A stretch of 64,000 bases of DNA from Yersinia massiliensis CCUG 53443 (lineage in GTDB: Bacteria > Pseudomonadota > Gammaproteobacteria > Enterobacterales > Enterobacteriaceae). Location of the stretch: assembly GCF_000312485.1 (NCBI RefSeq), contig NZ_HE997643.1, positions 357,309 through 421,308 of the forward strand, in the 5' to 3' direction. The position numbers were made by a program, and so were the translations under genes. Each line of letters starts with the position of its first letter. Position 1 is the first letter of the stretch. The notes beneath the pieces were generated by a model. It was not told the origin of the DNA. It saw nothing but the letters and a program-made list of their open reading frames with translations, and did not search any database. Shown piece after piece: positions 28,669-38,550 of this stretch.

Positions 28669-30195
28669 ATGACTCAGCAAAATACTAAAACCCAAGTGCC
28701 GCAAGGCGCACAGCGTTTGCGGCGAGAGCTTAAATCGCGGCATCTGGCCATGATTGCTATCGGCGGATCTATTGGTACAGGTTTGTTTGTTGCTTCAGGG
28801 GCAACCGTATCGCAAGCAGGCCCAGGGGGCGCATTGCTCTCCTATGCATTAATTGGCCTGATGGTTTACTTCTTGATGACCAGCCTCGGCGAACTGGCGG
28901 CATTTATGCCGGTTTCTGGCTCATTTTCAACTTATGGTTCCAAATATGTTGAGGAGGGCTTCGGTTTTGCCCTTGGTTGGAACTACTGGTACAACTGGGC
29001 AGTGACCATCGCTGTTGACTTAGTCGCCGCGCAATTAGTCATGAACTACTGGTTCCCTGACACCCCCGGTTGGATCTGGAGTGCGTTATTCCTCGGCTTG
29101 ATGTTCTTGCTGAACTACATCTCAGTCAAAGGCTTTGGTGAAGCAGAATATTGGTTCTCGCTAATCAAAGTGGTGACAGTGGTCATCTTCATCATTGTGG
29201 GTGTGATGATGATAAGTGGCATCATGAAAGGGGGGGAAAGTGCTGGTTGGCATAATTGGACGATAGGTGATGCCCCGTTTGCCGGTGGTTTCTCCGCCAT
29301 GATTGGTGTGGCGATGATTGTCGGTTTCTCGTTCCAAGGAACGGAACTGATTGGTATTGCGGCCGGTGAATCAAAGGATCCGGGCAAAAATATTCCCCGT
29401 GCTGTGCGTAAAGTATTTTGGCGTATTCTGCTGTTCTATATCTTCGCTATCTTGGTTATCAGCCTGATTATCCCGTATACCGACCCGAGTCTGTTACGCA
29501 ATGACGTGAAAGATATTAGTGTGAGTCCGTTCACTTTGGTGTTCCAGAATGCGGGCTTGTTGTCTGCGGCGGCAGTCATGAATGCGGTTATTCTAACGGC
29601 GGTATTATCTGCTGGTAACTCTGGCATGTACGCCTCTACCCGTATGCTGTTTACCTTGGCCTCAGAAGGCAAAGCGCCGCGGATTTTTGCCAAGTTATCG
29701 AAAGGCGGTGTGCCACGTAATGCGCTATATGCCACGACCGTGGTCGCGGGTCTATGCTTCCTCAGCTCCATGTTTGGTAACCAAACCGTATATCTGTGGC
29801 TGCTAAACACGTCAGGTATGACTGGCTTTATCGCGTGGTTGGGAATTGCCATCAGCCACTATCGTTTCCGCCGTGGCTATATGTCACAAGGCCGTGATTT
29901 GAACGAATTGCCGTATCAGTCGGGCTTCTTCCCTCTGGGGCCAATTTTTGCCTTCGTACTGTGCTTAATCATTACCTTGGGGCAGAATTATCAGGCATTC
30001 CTGCAAGATCGCATTGATTGGTATGGCGTGACAGCCACTTACATCGGTATTCCATTGTTCCTAGTGATTTGGTTTGGTTATAAGCTGACCCGTGGCACTA
30101 AGGTTATCAAATATAACGAGATGGAATTCCCTAAATGGCGGGATGAAAGTGAAGAGCCGCAAGCGGCGAAAAAAACAGTGCTGATTTCTGACTAG
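28669..30195 (+). CDS. lysP: Lysine-specific permease LysP
   Basis: Inner-membrane APC-family transporter for L-lysine; in E. coli it also inhibits the acid sensor CadC. 508 residues against 489 in E. coli, with the extra length in the hydrophilic N and C termini. Twelve helices; LRRELKSRHLAMIAIGGSIG precedes helix 1 and the helix 6 region reads VGFSFQGTELIGIAAGES. Near-identity with E. coli in the core makes the substrate call secure. The 245 bases upstream hold its promoter; a strong terminator follows. Confidence 0.95.
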   Translation: MTQQNTKTQVPQGAQRLRRELKSRHLAMIAIGGSIGTGLFVASGATVSQAGPGGALLSYALIGLMVYFLMTSLGELAAFMPVSGSFSTYGSKYVEEGFGFALGWNYWYNWAVTIAVDLVAAQLVMNYWFPDTPGWIWSALFLGLMFLLNYISVKGFGEAEYWFSLIKVVTVVIFIIVGVMMISGIMKGGESAGWHNWTIGDAPFAGGFSAMIGVAMIVGFSFQGTELIGIAAGESKDPGKNIPRAVRKVFWRILLFYIFAILVISLIIPYTDPSLLRNDVKDISVSPFTLVFQNAGLLSAAAVMNAVILTAVLSAGNSGMYASTRMLFTLASEGKAPRIFAKLSKGGVPRNALYATTVVAGLCFLSSMFGNQTVYLWLLNTSGMTGFIAWLGIAISHYRFRRGYMSQGRDLNELPYQSGFFPLGPIFAFVLCLIITLGQNYQAFLQDRIDWYGVTATYIGIPLFLVIWFGYKLTRGTKVIKYNEMEFPKWRDESEEPQAAKKTVLISD

Positions 30196-30243
30196 TCAGC
30201 CTTACTGCTTAATTCAGCCATCGTGATAGGGCGATAATGATAG

Positions 30244-30272
30244 AAGGGCGATATTGTTATCGCCCTTTTTTT
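30244..30272 (+). terminator. Terminator of lysP
   Basis: Ten-base stem AAGGGCGATA / TATCGCCCTT with loop TTGT, followed by a T-run, 48 bases after the lysP stop. Confidence 0.92.
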
Positions 30273-30457
30273 ATGGTCGTAATCTACTTGATTTGTAAGC
30301 AATAATTAACCGACATTAGTGATGATTAGACAAAAAATTTCGCCAAATGAGTCCTACTCCTGCCAAAAGAATCGCCTCCTGATCGCTCAAGCCGATTAAA
30401 TCACATTATAAAATATAGGGTTACACGCATTAATGCCAAATGAATAACATCAATCAT

Positions 30458-30478
30458 ATTGATAATTATTATCATTTG
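30458..30478. promoter_or_regulatory. Fur box upstream of the cirA-like gene
   Basis: TGATAAT-T-ATTATCA (30460-30474) is a perfect palindrome matching the Fur 7-1-7 core. It lies about 450 bases before the receptor start, so iron-regulated transcription would begin with a long leader. Confidence 0.75.
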
Positions 30479-30925
30479 TTTTATTGTTAGCGCCACATTG
30501 AATATCAGCAGCAAAGCAGCACGAGTATCACTACAGCCCGCATGACCAAAACAACCGGTCAGATGGGTATGAATACTCTAGGGCGCGTGAGGAATACTCT
30601 GTGTCAATGCTTGTTTATCAAGGGAATGGGGCATGTCACTGCGGGTTTATCGCAAGAGACACGGTGAGGCTGAAGGGATTGATGCTGTAACCATAATATT
30701 TTTATGGATACCTCGGCAGTAATCGGATTCACATAATAATAATGAAGCATCAAGCCGTCATAGCCGAAAGCGCTATTTCTGCTGCGGTGAGCTATTGCCA
30801 AAATTTATAAAAGATAACTTTCATCTGCCCGACAGGCGGCAATGTGCTTTGCCAGATATCGCTATATGCCGCAACAACCTGACGGAAAGGCGTTGAGTCA
30901 ATTTATACCTCATGGAGAACGTATA
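30479..30925. other. Long leader between the Fur box and the cirA-like gene
   Basis: The roughly 440 bases carry no convincing gene. GAATACTCT is repeated at about 30570 and 30592. The first strong start signal is the GGAGA at 30911-30917 before the receptor ATG. No second Fur box as good as the upstream one was seen. Confidence 0.4.
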
Positions 30926-32911
30926 ATGTTTTTTAGGAAAACAAAATCTGCGGCACTGGTGATAGCTGCAATTTGCTCGTCTCAGGCTTATGCTGCCGAA
31001 ACGAATAGTCAGACTGCAACGACCACGACAGATACGATGGTGGTCACGGCAACAGGCTTCCAACAACGCATTCAAGACTCTGCGGCCTCTATTTCAGTGG
31101 TGACCCGCGAGCAAATTGAAAATAAAGCGTATCGCGATATTACCGATGCACTGCAAGACGTTCCTGGCGTCGTTGTCACTGGTGGCGGGAGTCACAGTGA
31201 TATCAGTATTCGTGGGATGTCGGCAAAATACACTTTGATTCTGGTGGATGGCAAACGCGTTGATACGCGCGGCACTCGGCCAAATAGTGATGGTTCCGGT
31301 ATTGAGCAAGGCTGGCTGCCTCCTTTAGCCGCTATCGAACGTATCGAAGTAGTGCGTGGCCCAATGTCCTCGCTATATGGTTCAGACGCGATGGGCGGGG
31401 TGATTAACGTCATTACCCGTAAAGTCGGCAAAGAATGGCATGGGACAGTCCGTGCTGATGCCACGTTGCAAGAAGATTCCAAATCTGGCGATATATTCCA
31501 GACCAATGCTTACGCTTCCGGTCCATTAATCGATGGCTTATTGGGGCTAAAAGTCAGCGGCCTGCTTTCTCATCGTAGCGAAGATAAAATCGTCGACGGT
31601 TATAATGAACAGCGCCTAAGAAATGGTGCAGCGACATTTACCTTAACGCCAGATGATCAAAACGAATTTGATTTTGATATTGGCCATTATGTACAAGACC
31701 GAAACTCCACTGCGGGACGTTCAATTCCCATAACGAGTGCGAGCAGTGATGTGCAATATGATCGCAATAACTATGCGATTACCCACCACGGTTATTATGA
31801 CTTTGGTAATTCCACCAGTTATGTTCAACGCGATGAAACGCGAAATCCATCTCGCGATATGAAAAGCGTAGATAACGTCTTCAATACTCAAACATCATTC
31901 TTATTGGATAACCACACCCTGATTCTAGGTGGGCAATATCGCTATGAAGAATTGAATGACAAGGGTAACCAATTAGCGTCAGCCAAAGATTTGACCAAAT
32001 TGACCCGTTGGAGTTGGGCGTTATTTGCTGAGGATGAATGGCAGATGACCAACGACTTCGCCCTAACGGGTGGTGTACGTATGGATCAGGATGAAAACTA
32101 CGGGACACATTGGACGCCGCGTTTATACGGTGTTTGGCATTTAGCCGAGCAGTGGACATTAAAAGGTGGTGTATCGGGTGGTTATCGTTCACCTGATTTG
32201 CGTCAAGCCACAGAAAACTGGGGGCAAATCACCGGTGGTCGTGGCGATCCGGCGATCATTATTGGTAATGCTAACCTGAAACCAGAAAGAAGTATCAGCC
32301 AGGAAATCGGTATTCTCTGGGATGATCAGGAAGGTATGAATGCGGGCCTGACGCTATTTAATACTGATTTTAAAGATAAAATTACTGAGGTTCGCCGTTG
32401 TACTGATAGTACTGGTAATGCGTCTGGCCAATGTATGATTAATGGCACTGCTTATAAATTTATCAGTGACCGTACCAACGTAGATAAAGCCATCACTCGT
32501 GGTGTAGAAGCCACATTTGATTGGGAAATCAACAAAGCGTGGTCAGTGACCTCCAACTATACCTTCACGCAATCTGAGCAGAAAAGTGGTCAATTCTCTG
32601 GTCAGCCGCTGAACCAGATGCCTAAGCACATGCTGAATGGCACCCTGAACTGGCAAACAAGTGAAGAACTGGCGACGTGGATCCGTGCTAATTATCGAGG
32701 CAAAACCTCCGAATACCTCAACCGCACCAGTATTGGCGCAAGTACGCCGTCCTATACCTTTGTGGATTTAGGAGCTAACTATCAGCTAACGAAAGAATTC
32801 CGCTTGATGGGTGGCGTCTATAACGTGCTGGATAAGCGCGTTAATGTCGAAGTTAACGATAAAGTGCTCGACGGCCGCCGTTATATGATTGGCGCGAGTT
32901 ACGATTTCTAA
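30926..32911 (+). CDS. cirA: TonB-dependent catecholate siderophore receptor, CirA-like
   Basis: Outer-membrane beta-barrel that imports an iron-siderophore complex using TonB energy. 661 residues. Signal peptide at 1-24 (ending SSQAYAAE), TonB box DTMVVTATG near 37-45, plug domain with VVRGPMSSLYGSDAMGGVINVITRK (about 140-165), then a 22-strand barrel ending in a C-terminal phenylalanine (ASYDF). I start it at 30926 because of a GGAGA eight bases upstream and the signal peptide; the longer open frame is not supported. Located after lysP as cirA is in E. coli, but the sequence is also close to the IrgA/FepA-type enterobactin and linear catecholate receptors, so the exact ligand is open. Confidence 0.85.
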   Translation: MFFRKTKSAALVIAAICSSQAYAAETNSQTATTTTDTMVVTATGFQQRIQDSAASISVVTREQIENKAYRDITDALQDVPGVVVTGGGSHSDISIRGMSAKYTLILVDGKRVDTRGTRPNSDGSGIEQGWLPPLAAIERIEVVRGPMSSLYGSDAMGGVINVITRKVGKEWHGTVRADATLQEDSKSGDIFQTNAYASGPLIDGLLGLKVSGLLSHRSEDKIVDGYNEQRLRNGAATFTLTPDDQNEFDFDIGHYVQDRNSTAGRSIPITSASSDVQYDRNNYAITHHGYYDFGNSTSYVQRDETRNPSRDMKSVDNVFNTQTSFLLDNHTLILGGQYRYEELNDKGNQLASAKDLTKLTRWSWALFAEDEWQMTNDFALTGGVRMDQDENYGTHWTPRLYGVWHLAEQWTLKGGVSGGYRSPDLRQATENWGQITGGRGDPAIIIGNANLKPERSISQEIGILWDDQEGMNAGLTLFNTDFKDKITEVRRCTDSTGNASGQCMINGTAYKFISDRTNVDKAITRGVEATFDWEINKAWSVTSNYTFTQSEQKSGQFSGQPLNQMPKHMLNGTLNWQTSEELATWIRANYRGKTSEYLNRTSIGASTPSYTFVDLGANYQLTKEFRLMGGVYNVLDKRVNVEVNDKVLDGRRYMIGASYDF

Positions 32912-33026
32912 TTATCGTTCTCGATTTGTCGTCATTTAGGGGGTTATTACGCCGCAACACGTTATTCGATAAGCGTCAAAAAGGGTGGCTGATGATGTCA
33001 GTCACCCTTTTTCATTTAGATGATGA

Positions 33027-33647
33027 TCAACTGATGCCAATCGCAATCACTTTCTGGAATGCGGCTCTTTGTGTCAGGCTGTGATACCAGCGTTGCAAAT
33101 GCGGCAGTTCGGGGCGAACGATCGGCATATTGAACCAAGCGTATGCAAAACACCCGAGCGGAATATCACCGATACCGAATTTATCCCCAGAAAAGTAAGG
33201 TTGATCCTTGATGGTGCTGTCAGCAATGGTCATTAATGCATTCAACTGCTCAACACCTTCAGCAATTTTGGCTTTATCCTGCTGATCTGGCGGCGTTCGC
33301 ACTAAACCGATAAATGCTGCTTTAAACGGAACACTCATGCCTGAGGTGACCCAATCCATCCACTTTTCAGCACTGGCCCGCGCACGTGCGTCAGACAGAT
33401 ACAAGGTGTTTTCCCCATATTTGGCGGCTAAATAGCGCACGATGGTATTGGATTCCCACAAAATGAAATCCTCCTCTTGTAGGCAAGGAATCAAGCCATT
33501 TGGGTTTAATGAGCGGTAAAGGGGTTCATTCAACTTGCCATATTGGCCACCGACATCAATACGCTCGTAGCTGACGTTCAATTCTTCTAAACACCAAAGC
33601 ACTTTTTTGACATTGGTCGAATTGTTCCGACCCCAAACAGTGACCAT
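33027..33647 (-). CDS. gstB: Glutathione S-transferase GstB-like
   Basis: 206 residues: thioredoxin-fold domain 1-80 with an active-site start WGRNNSTNVKKVLWCLEEL and the glutathione-binding NGLIPCL and ESNTIVRYLA segments, then the helical domain (AEKWMDWVTSG, GIGDIPLGCFAYAWFN). It matches E. coli GstB (YliJ) closely. Such enzymes conjugate or dehalogenate small electrophiles; the substrate is not visible here. It is 10 bases downstream of a HAD phosphatase gene and probably co-transcribed with it. Cytoplasmic. Confidence 0.85.
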   Translation of the reverse strand: MVTVWGRNNSTNVKKVLWCLEELNVSYERIDVGGQYGKLNEPLYRSLNPNGLIPCLQEEDFILWESNTIVRYLAAKYGENTLYLSDARARASAEKWMDWVTSGMSVPFKAAFIGLVRTPPDQQDKAKIAEGVEQLNALMTIADSTIKDQPYFSGDKFGIGDIPLGCFAYAWFNMPIVRPELPHLQRWYHSLTQRAAFQKVIAIGIS

Positions 33648-33657
33648 ATTTATCCCT

Positions 33658-34341
33658 CTATTGACATGAAATATTATCTATTTTTGCGCGCGGCCAATGG
33701 TGAATATCCCAATCATGTAGAATCGCCAAATCCACCAATTCATTACCGGGGTTAATGACGGCGGCATGATCGACATATTCCAGTAACGGCTTATCATTAA
33801 TCGAATCGCTGTAGCCATAGGAGTGTTGGAAGGCGAACTGGGGCGATGCCGATAGCCATTGTTTTAACCTTTCGACTTTACCTTCGCGATACGTCAAAGT
33901 GCCGTAGGTTTTGCCGGTATAGCGTTCATCTTCCACCGAAACACCGATAGCGAGTGCCGCATTGGCAGATAAATGCCGCGCGATGGGCGTCACCAAATGC
34001 TCACCGGTAGCTGAGATGATGACGATGTAATCGCCCCGTTGGCGGTGCCAATCGAGCAGTTTTTGAGCTTGCGGATAAATGCGCGGCAGGATATCACTTT
34101 CAATAAAACGCTCAACCCAGCTTGCTACTTCAGCCGTCTGCCGCCCCACCAATGGAGATAAAGTCGATTCCATATAACAGGACATCGACAACTCCCCACG
34201 ATAATACTGCTTCATTAAAAATTGCTCTTGTTCTGCCAGTTCGATGGGGGCAAGCCCTTTATCGACCAGCCAGCGCATCCATAGGCCGGAGCTATCGTCG
34301 CTGATTAGCGTCTCATCAAGATCAAACAAGGCCAAGTCCAT
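33658..34341 (-). CDS. HAD-superfamily (subfamily IB) phosphatase
   Basis: 227 residues of the SerB-like HAD-IB group. Nucleophile motif FDLDETLI at 6-13, motif II ISATGE near 113, motif III lysine around KVERLKQW and motif IV SDSINDKPLL near 180-190, so all catalytic residues are in place. Substrates of this subfamily include phosphoserine-like compounds and lipid phosphates (PgpC); none is indicated here. A perfect AGGAGGT precedes the ATG. First gene of a two-gene operon with gstB, transcribed away from the oxygenase-ABC operon. Confidence 0.8.
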   Translation of the reverse strand: MDLALFDLDETLISDDSSGLWMRWLVDKGLAPIELAEQEQFLMKQYYRGELSMSCYMESTLSPLVGRQTAEVASWVERFIESDILPRIYPQAQKLLDWHRQRGDYIVIISATGEHLVTPIARHLSANAALAIGVSVEDERYTGKTYGTLTYREGKVERLKQWLSASPQFAFQHSYGYSDSINDKPLLEYVDHAAVINPGNELVDLAILHDWDIHHWPRAKIDNISCQ

Positions 34342-34854
34342 TAAGCCACCTCCTGATAAAGAGAAAGATTGAAGTGATACTTAATAGTGTGTGTGCAGGA
34401 CATGACAAACTCCCCAACGGAATAAAGGGCTTTAGTAGCTAACCTAATACTTTCTACCTAAACATGGAAGAGGGTCAGCATATCCACCCAATAAGACAGC
34501 CTTATGATCATGGCGGGTAAGCCCACGGTTAATGATGAAAGACATAACATAGAACGGATTGATATTGGTGAGTTACAGAGTTTAGGTGTTAATTATTTAT
34601 ATCGTTTAGATATAGATTGTTAAGTATCTAGTCGAGAACGCTCTTAAAACTGTTCGGTTTACGCTCAATAAAAAAGAGCGGATTGATGCGGTTTGCTGCT
34701 AAAGCCTGATGGCCTAAGAAAGAGTGTTGTCGTCTGTCTGCTTTCACCCCCACAGCTCAGGAGCTGATTATGCTGATTATTCGTTTGTATGGTTGTCCAG
34801 TTTTCATTGGTTCGGAGCAAAAAAAACAGCCAAGTGAACATTCTGGAGTGAAAA
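34342..34854. other. Divergent control region between the HAD gene and the oxygenase operon
   Basis: About 510 bases separate two divergent operons. It includes an inverted repeat CGCTCTT...AAGAGCG (about 34640-34680, 28-base loop) and a short upstream reading frame at 34770-34892 described separately. No MetJ-type boxes like those upstream of the cystathionine beta-synthase gene were found. Confidence 0.4.
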
Positions 34855-34892
34855 ATGAGCCACCAAAATTTAAGCCATCCATCCTTAGTTAG
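34770..34892 (+). CDS. Possible 40-codon upstream ORF overlapping the oxygenase start
   Basis: Begins MLIIRLYGCPVFIG with an AGGAG seven bases before the ATG, and ends 38 bases inside the oxygenase gene in another frame. Its strong ribosome site and overlap suggest a leader peptide coupled to the operon. The peptide resembles no protein I know and its lysine-rich second half looks non-coding, so it may be chance. Confidence 0.3.
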   Translation: MLIIRLYGCPVFIGSEQKKQPSEHSGVKNEPPKFKPSILS

Positions 34893-35964
34893 TCACCCCC
34901 CATTCGTTGCGCCATCTGCCGCGAATGTCGCCTCTACACACTCGTTACCCTTATTGGATCTCGCATTGCTCAATGGCAGTGAAACAGATCGCCAGACTTT
35001 TTTAGCCGACTTACGCCATGCGGCACGGGATATTGGGTTTTTCTATCTCACCGGACATGGTATCGACCCTGCGTTATTAGAACAAATTCAAACACTGTCA
35101 CGTCAATTCTTCGCGCTACCCGATGAAGAGAAGCTGGCGGTTGCCATGGTGAACTCACCTCATTTTCGTGGCTATAACCGCGCCGCCGCCGAGCTTACTC
35201 GTGGTCAACCTGATTGGCGCGAGCAGTTTGATATTGGTGCGGAAAGAACCCCATTACCACAAACATTAGAGACGCCACGTTGGGCGCAACTGCAAGGCCC
35301 GAATCAATGGCCAGCGGCATTGCCTGAGTTGAAACCCGCGTTACTGCAATGGCAGCGTGAAATGACGGGTATGGCGCTGCGCTTATTACGTGCGTTCGCA
35401 CTGGCATTGGATCTGGATGAAAACGCCTTCGATGAACTGTATGGCGATAAGCCTAACGAGCACATCAAACTGATTCGTTATCCAGGACGCGAAACGACCC
35501 AAAGCGGGCAGGGCGTTGGTGCCCACAAAGACTCCGGCTTCCTGAGCTTCTTACTGCAAGACAAACAGCGTGGTTTACAGGTTGAAGTGGAAGAAGGCCG
35601 TTGGATTGATGCGGTGCCCCAACCAGGCACTTTTGTGGTCAATATCGGCGAACTGCTTGAACTGGCCAGTAACGGCTACCTGCGTGCCACGGTGCATCGA
35701 GTGGAAACACCGCCAGCCGGTACTGACCGCCTGTCCATCGCCTTTTTCCTCGGCGCGCGTTTGGATGCGGTGGTGCCCTTGTACCAATTGCCCGCAGCAA
35801 TCGCCGCAGAGGCACGTGGCCCAGCCAGCGATCCACAAAATCCCCTGTTCCGTGATGTGGGGCTAAATTACCTCAAAGGACGACTACGGTCGCATCCTGA
35901 TGTCGCGAGTCGTCATTACCCTGGTGTGATTGCCTCATCAGAAACTACCAGCTCAACTTATTGA
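34855..35964 (+). CDS. 2-oxoglutarate/Fe(II)-dependent oxygenase, isopenicillin N synthase family
   Basis: 369-residue non-haem iron oxygenase. N-terminal DIOX_N domain (about 30-150: FLADLRHAARDIGFFYLTGHGI), then the jelly-roll core with iron ligands His224 and Asp226 in GAHKDSG and His281 in VHRVETP, and the 2-oxoglutarate arginine in DRLS (Arg292). The active site is therefore complete. GGAG lies six bases before the ATG. It is the first gene of an operon with a methionine-type ABC importer 31 bases downstream, which suggests the enzyme acts on the imported compound, perhaps an organosulfur or amino acid derivative; that is inference. Relatives in other bacteria are annotated only generically. 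Confidence 0.88.
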   Translation: MSHQNLSHPSLVSHPPFVAPSAANVASTHSLPLLDLALLNGSETDRQTFLADLRHAARDIGFFYLTGHGIDPALLEQIQTLSRQFFALPDEEKLAVAMVNSPHFRGYNRAAAELTRGQPDWREQFDIGAERTPLPQTLETPRWAQLQGPNQWPAALPELKPALLQWQREMTGMALRLLRAFALALDLDENAFDELYGDKPNEHIKLIRYPGRETTQSGQGVGAHKDSGFLSFLLQDKQRGLQVEVEEGRWIDAVPQPGTFVVNIGELLELASNGYLRATVHRVETPPAGTDRLSIAFFLGARLDAVVPLYQLPAAIAAEARGPASDPQNPLFRDVGLNYLKGRLRSHPDVASRHYPGVIASSETTSSTY

Positions 35965-35995
35965 TATTAAATTATAAAAACTTATTTTTAGGATA

Positions 35996-36826
35996 ATGAT
36001 GATGACAACAACACGTATTTCAGGTTTGGTTCGCACAGCTTTGTTCACGGCACTGGCATCAACTTTTGCTTTATCAGCACAAGCTGCTGACGCATTGCGC
36101 GTTGCCGCAGATCCGGTTCCTCATGCGGAAATTCTGCAATTTGTCCAAAAACTCGACCCATCACTGAATCTAAAAGTGATTGAGATTCCGAATGGTGTTA
36201 ACTCAAATGAATTGTTGGCCCACGGTGATGTTGACGCCAACTATTTCCAGCATGTTCCTTATTTGCACTCGCAAGAGCAGGCACTGGGTCAGAAGTTTGC
36301 GGTCGCCGCAACAGTGCATATCGAGCCGCTGGGAGTGTATTCCCACAAACACAAAACGTTCGCAGAGGTGCCGGAAAAAGGGACGGTCGCGGTGCCGAAT
36401 AACGTCACTAATCTTAGCCGTGCACTCTATTTATTGCAGCAGCAGGGATTGATCACACTCAAACCGGGCTTTACTGATCCGGCTAAGAATCAGGCGACGC
36501 CGAAGGATATTGCGAGTAATCCCAAACAGCTGAAAATTCTGGAAATCGAATCACCACAAATCCCGCGTTCTTTGGATGATGTTGATTTAGCGGTGATTAA
36601 TGGCAACTACGCATTAGAAGCAGGGCTGAATCCGGCAAAAGATGCTTTGGGGTTGGAAAAAGCGGCGGGTAACCCTTACGCCAATATTCTGGTGACCACG
36701 CCAGCGCTGGCAAAGGACCCACGCATCATTCAATTGGCGAAAGATTTGCAATCACCGGAAGTAGCGAAATTTATCACTGAAAAATACGCCGGTTCTGTTA
36801 TTCCAGTGGCAGGCAATAAATCATGA
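35996..36826 (+). CDS. MetQ/NlpA-family periplasmic binding protein, non-lipoprotein form
   Basis: 276-residue substrate-binding component of the importer. Signal peptide at about 1-30 ending LSAQAADAL, a type I cleavage site with no lipobox cysteine, unlike MetQ proper, which is lipid-anchored. The NlpA fold is clear: [52 protein letters not shown] and [17 protein letters not shown]. Those residues match the ligand pocket of methionine-binding relatives. It overlaps the ATPase gene by four bases (ATGA). Likely ligand: methionine, a methionine derivative or another small sulfur compound. Confidence 0.85.
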   Translation: MMMTTTRISGLVRTALFTALASTFALSAQAADALRVAADPVPHAEILQFVQKLDPSLNLKVIEIPNGVNSNELLAHGDVDANYFQHVPYLHSQEQALGQKFAVAATVHIEPLGVYSHKHKTFAEVPEKGTVAVPNNVTNLSRALYLLQQQGLITLKPGFTDPAKNQATPKDIASNPKQLKILEIESPQIPRSLDDVDLAVINGNYALEAGLNPAKDALGLEKAAGNPYANILVTTPALAKDPRIIQLAKDLQSPEVAKFITEKYAGSVIPVAGNKS

Positions 36827-37809
36827 TTAGCATCGAACGCCTGAGTAAAACCTATCCGCAAGGCGGGCTACCAATGGTGGCCCTGACGGAGGTGTCGCTC
36901 GCGATCCCCACCGGCTCGGTGTTCGGTATTATTGGCCGCAGCGGAGCGGGTAAAAGCACCTTAATCCGTTGTTTGAATCTCTTGGAGCGGCCCACTTCGG
37001 GCCGTATTCAGGTGGATGGTCGTGAGTTAACCACCCTGACTGATCGTGAGCTACGTTTGCAGCGGCAGAAGATTGGCATGATTTTCCAGAATTTTCATTT
37101 GCTGCATTCGCGCAATGTGTCGGACAACATCGCGGTCGGCTTGGAAATCATTGGTATGCCGAAACTGCAACGTCAACAACGTGTCGCAGAGTTATTGGAT
37201 TTAGTTGGGCTGAGTGATAAAGCCCTGGCTTTTCCCTCACAGTTATCCGGTGGGCAAAAACAACGAGTGGGTATTGCGAGGGCGCTGGCGGCGAAACCGG
37301 CTTACTTATTATCTGATGAAGCCACCAGTGCATTGGACCCCGAAACAACGGCCTCAATTTTAGCGTTACTGCGTGATATCAATCGCCAACTGGGGTTGAC
37401 CATTGTGCTAATTACCCATGAATTGGATGTGGTGAAGTCTATTTGTGATCACGCTGCACTGCTTGAACGTGGTCGCGTCGTGGAGACGGGCGTGATTGCG
37501 GATTTACTCGCGTCGCCTGATTCGCGTTTGGGGCGTTCATTATTACCGACACGGGGGCCAGCGTCGGTATCTGGCACGCCCGTTGCGGAGTTAACCTTCT
37601 TTGATACTTTAGCGGCCTCGCCAGTGCTGAGTGAATTAGCGCAGCAACATGCTGTGGGGGTCACATTGTTGGGCGGCGGGGTGGAATCCATTGGTGGCCA
37701 CCGGGTTGGGCGTTTACAAGTTGATTTCAGCCACCCAGACGGCGGGTTAAATTTGGCTGAGATATTACAGTTTCTTAATGAGCGTGGCGTGAGGGCGGAA
37801 CTGATATGA
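36823..37809 (+). CDS. MetN-like ABC importer ATPase with NIL domain
   Basis: 328 residues. ABC domain with Walker A GRSGAGKS (38-45), signature [15 protein letters not shown] (about 138-152) and Walker [14 protein letters not shown]. The C-terminal region from about 250 ([18 protein letters not shown] ... [19 protein letters not shown]) is a NIL domain, which in MetN binds methionine and shuts transport when the cell is replete. That domain is the best evidence that the substrate or the inhibitor is methionine-like. Coupled by ATGA overlaps to both neighbours. A second copy, the housekeeping metNIQ, is expected elsewhere in the genome. Confidence 0.88.
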   Translation: MISIERLSKTYPQGGLPMVALTEVSLAIPTGSVFGIIGRSGAGKSTLIRCLNLLERPTSGRIQVDGRELTTLTDRELRLQRQKIGMIFQNFHLLHSRNVSDNIAVGLEIIGMPKLQRQQRVAELLDLVGLSDKALAFPSQLSGGQKQRVGIARALAAKPAYLLSDEATSALDPETTASILALLRDINRQLGLTIVLITHELDVVKSICDHAALLERGRVVETGVIADLLASPDSRLGRSLLPTRGPASVSGTPVAELTFFDTLAASPVLSELAQQHAVGVTLLGGGVESIGGHRVGRLQVDFSHPDGGLNLAEILQFLNERGVRAELI

Positions 37810-38477
37810 GCAGCGGCATGAGTTGGCAGGACCTGCTGGCATTGGTGACGAATGCCACCGGTGAAACGATTTATATGGTGGTGATCGCCACCTTTTTTAC
37901 TGTTTTGATTGGGCTACCGCTTGGGGTGTTGTTATTTGTTTCGCGCCCTGAAGGTGTGCTCCCAGCACCACGGTTGAATACGTTGATCGGTGCCATTGTC
38001 AATCTGGGCCGATCAATGCCCTTCGTGGTGCTGCTGATTGCTTTAATTCCGATTACACGTTGGATTATCGGCACCACATTGGGCAGCACTGCGGCGATAG
38101 TCCCTATCACGTTGGGGGCTATTCCCTTTTTTGCTCGTGTCGTGGAAGCAGCGTTAGATGAAGTGGACAAAGGGCGGATTGAAGCCATTTTATCGATGGG
38201 TGGTTCAGCCAGACATGTGATTCAAAAAGTGTTGTTGCCGGAAGCTTTGCCTGCATTATTGGCCGGTATTACCTTAACCGTTGTCATGCTGGTGGGCTTC
38301 TCCTCCATGGCGGGTGTGATCGGCGGTGGCGGGCTAGGTGATTTGGCGATTCGTTATGGTTATCAAAGATTCAATAATGAAGTGATGGTTGCCACACTCA
38401 TTATATTGGTGATTTTGGTGCAAGGCGTGCAAAGTCTCGGCGATAAATGGGTGAGGTCGCTGGCACATCGGCGTTAA
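37806..38477 (+). CDS. MetI-like ABC importer permease
   Basis: 223 residues with five or six hydrophobic helices, the size of MetI. The coupling-loop motif lies around [36 protein letters not shown], and the segment [27 protein letters not shown] near residues 163-190 is the family hallmark. Last gene of the oxygenase-metQNI-like operon, overlapping metN by four bases. No terminator is obvious after it; the next hairpin is the palindrome in front of the toxin-like gene. Confidence 0.88.
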   Translation: MSSGMSWQDLLALVTNATGETIYMVVIATFFTVLIGLPLGVLLFVSRPEGVLPAPRLNTLIGAIVNLGRSMPFVVLLIALIPITRWIIGTTLGSTAAIVPITLGAIPFFARVVEAALDEVDKGRIEAILSMGGSARHVIQKVLLPEALPALLAGITLTVVMLVGFSSMAGVIGGGGLGDLAIRYGYQRFNNEVMVATLIILVILVQGVQSLGDKWVRSLAHRR

Positions 38478-38550
38478 AGTTGTTCTGGTTATTTGCTGTT
38501 TCCCCGCACTCTTCAGCTAATTCGTCTTTTAATTCTTGACGCTCCTTTTT

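Noticed and set aside
30604..30801. Minus-strand frame in the cirA leader
   Set aside because: No ribosome site, odd composition, and it opposes a likely iron-regulated transcript.
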